DNA of 42,111 nucleotides from an uncultured Pseudomonadota bacterium. Lineage in GTDB: Bacteria; Pseudomonadota; Alphaproteobacteria; RF32; CAG-239. A program made the position numbers and the translations under genes. The notes beneath the pieces were generated by a model. That model was given only the letters and a program-made list of their open reading frames with translations, searched no databases and was not told where the DNA came from. Below, piece by piece: positions 41,690 to 42,111 of this stretch (position 1 is the first letter of the stretch; every line of letters starts with the position of its first letter). The stretch lies in the NCBI GenBank assembly GCA_949290295.1, contig CASERH010000004.1, positions 1-42,111 of the forward strand, given 5' to 3'.

Positions 41690-42111
41690 TTAGAACAGTT
41701 TCAAGATTGATTGGCTGGCCTGGCTGGCAAGGGATAAGGAGTTAATCGCTAATTGCTGGCGGGTTTGCAAGGCCAGCATATTGGCAGATTCCTCGTTCAT
41801 ATCCATCCGCCAAGGTCAATTTATCCGCCCCTTCAGTCAATACATTTATCAAGCTCTCGGTAAAATCCTGGCGCGTGGTGATGATATTGTAATTATTCCC
41901 TAGCTCCGAGGAATAATTGCGGATAGTATTTATGGCAGATGTCAGCTCTTCTATGGACTTATTGATATCTCCTTGGGTCTGCCACTCAAATGTCTTAAAG
42001 CCCAAAGCCTGGGTGCTCATGTCTTTGCCCTGCACCTCGAGTGCCGCAGTGTTTTCTTCATTGAATTTCACACTTAACTTATCTGTTTGCAGCAAATTTA
42101 TGCCTTTATAC
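41690..42111 (-). pseudogene. fliC: Flagellin, 3' end, frame broken by a 4-bp tandem duplication
   Basis: The gene enters from the right edge, so the 5' part is missing. The first frame gives a good flagellin C-terminal region (NKSIEELTSAINTIRNYSSE; NIITTRQDFTESLINVL; LTEGADKLTLAD) and then an alien tail GYERGICQYAGLANPPAISD, stopping at 41742. In the next frame, from 41806 down, the sequence reads DMNEESANMLALQTRQQLAI and on to SLASQASQSILKLF, stop at 41690, exactly the expected flagellin end. The junction lies at GGATGGAT (41808-41801, minus strand); removing one GGAT joins LAD to MNEESAN. So either the gene carries a real frameshift or the assembly has an error. Flagellin needs this D0 helix for export and filament assembly. 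Confidence 0.85.

Overview
The window looks like a chromosomal segment of a low-to-moderate GC alphaproteobacterium. The family content points there: a DUF2336 protein, an Nfu-type Fe-S scaffold with an Nfu_N domain, a PfkB-type adenosine kinase, a YlxR-L7Ae fusion next to nusA, and a flagellin tail of the alphaproteobacterial type. A gut-associated lineage is only a guess. There is no rRNA, CRISPR array, transposase or phage module. Almost everything is housekeeping, so the interest lies mainly in the spaces between genes.

Layout. 1-2,060: an ASCH-domain gene with a striking inverted repeat over its start, a ROK sugar kinase, and tRNA-Gly(GCC) beside a decayed duplicate of its 3' end and terminator. 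2,061-8,280: TM2 protein, groES-groEL, a bacterial voltage-gated cation channel behind a prepilin-peptidase gene, and htpG. groES and htpG share a heat-shock-like promoter with identical spacing. 8,281-11,870 (plus strand): ferredoxin, adenosine kinase, and typA, whose leader carries two nearly identical 109-bp structured units in tandem. 11,871-12,680: two small genes of unknown function. 12,801-16,861: an overlapping operon murJ - DUF2333 - Nfu - Bax-like glucosaminidase. 16,937-20,535: DUF2336, then a GAF/HD-GYP c-di-GMP phosphodiesterase overlapping a glyoxalase II. 20,670-21,677: a charged orphan protein.

From 21,729 to 40,389 the minus strand carries the translation and RNA-metabolism cluster. 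In transcription order it is rimP - nusA - ylxR - infB ... ftsK, rbfA, truB, rpsO, pnp, then rplY - pth - ychF and trmL. The usual infB-rbfA link is broken by ftsK, a plus-strand fabD-fabG pair and an orphan gene. Two more orphan genes sit in other joints of the cluster, with their own promoters or terminators. lptG and the 3' end of a flagellin gene close the window. The flagellin reading frame is broken by a 4-bp tandem duplication close to the C terminus.

The best candidate for something undescribed is a family of intergenic stem - internal loop - stem elements. They share a core GTAC-(6 to 8 nt)-GTAC, usually followed by GAG, while their outer arms differ in sequence but stay complementary. 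I see five copies at three loci: twice in the typA leader, once between rpsO and pnp, and twice just after infB. Coordinates of hairpins and promoters come from reading by eye; no folding or database search was run.
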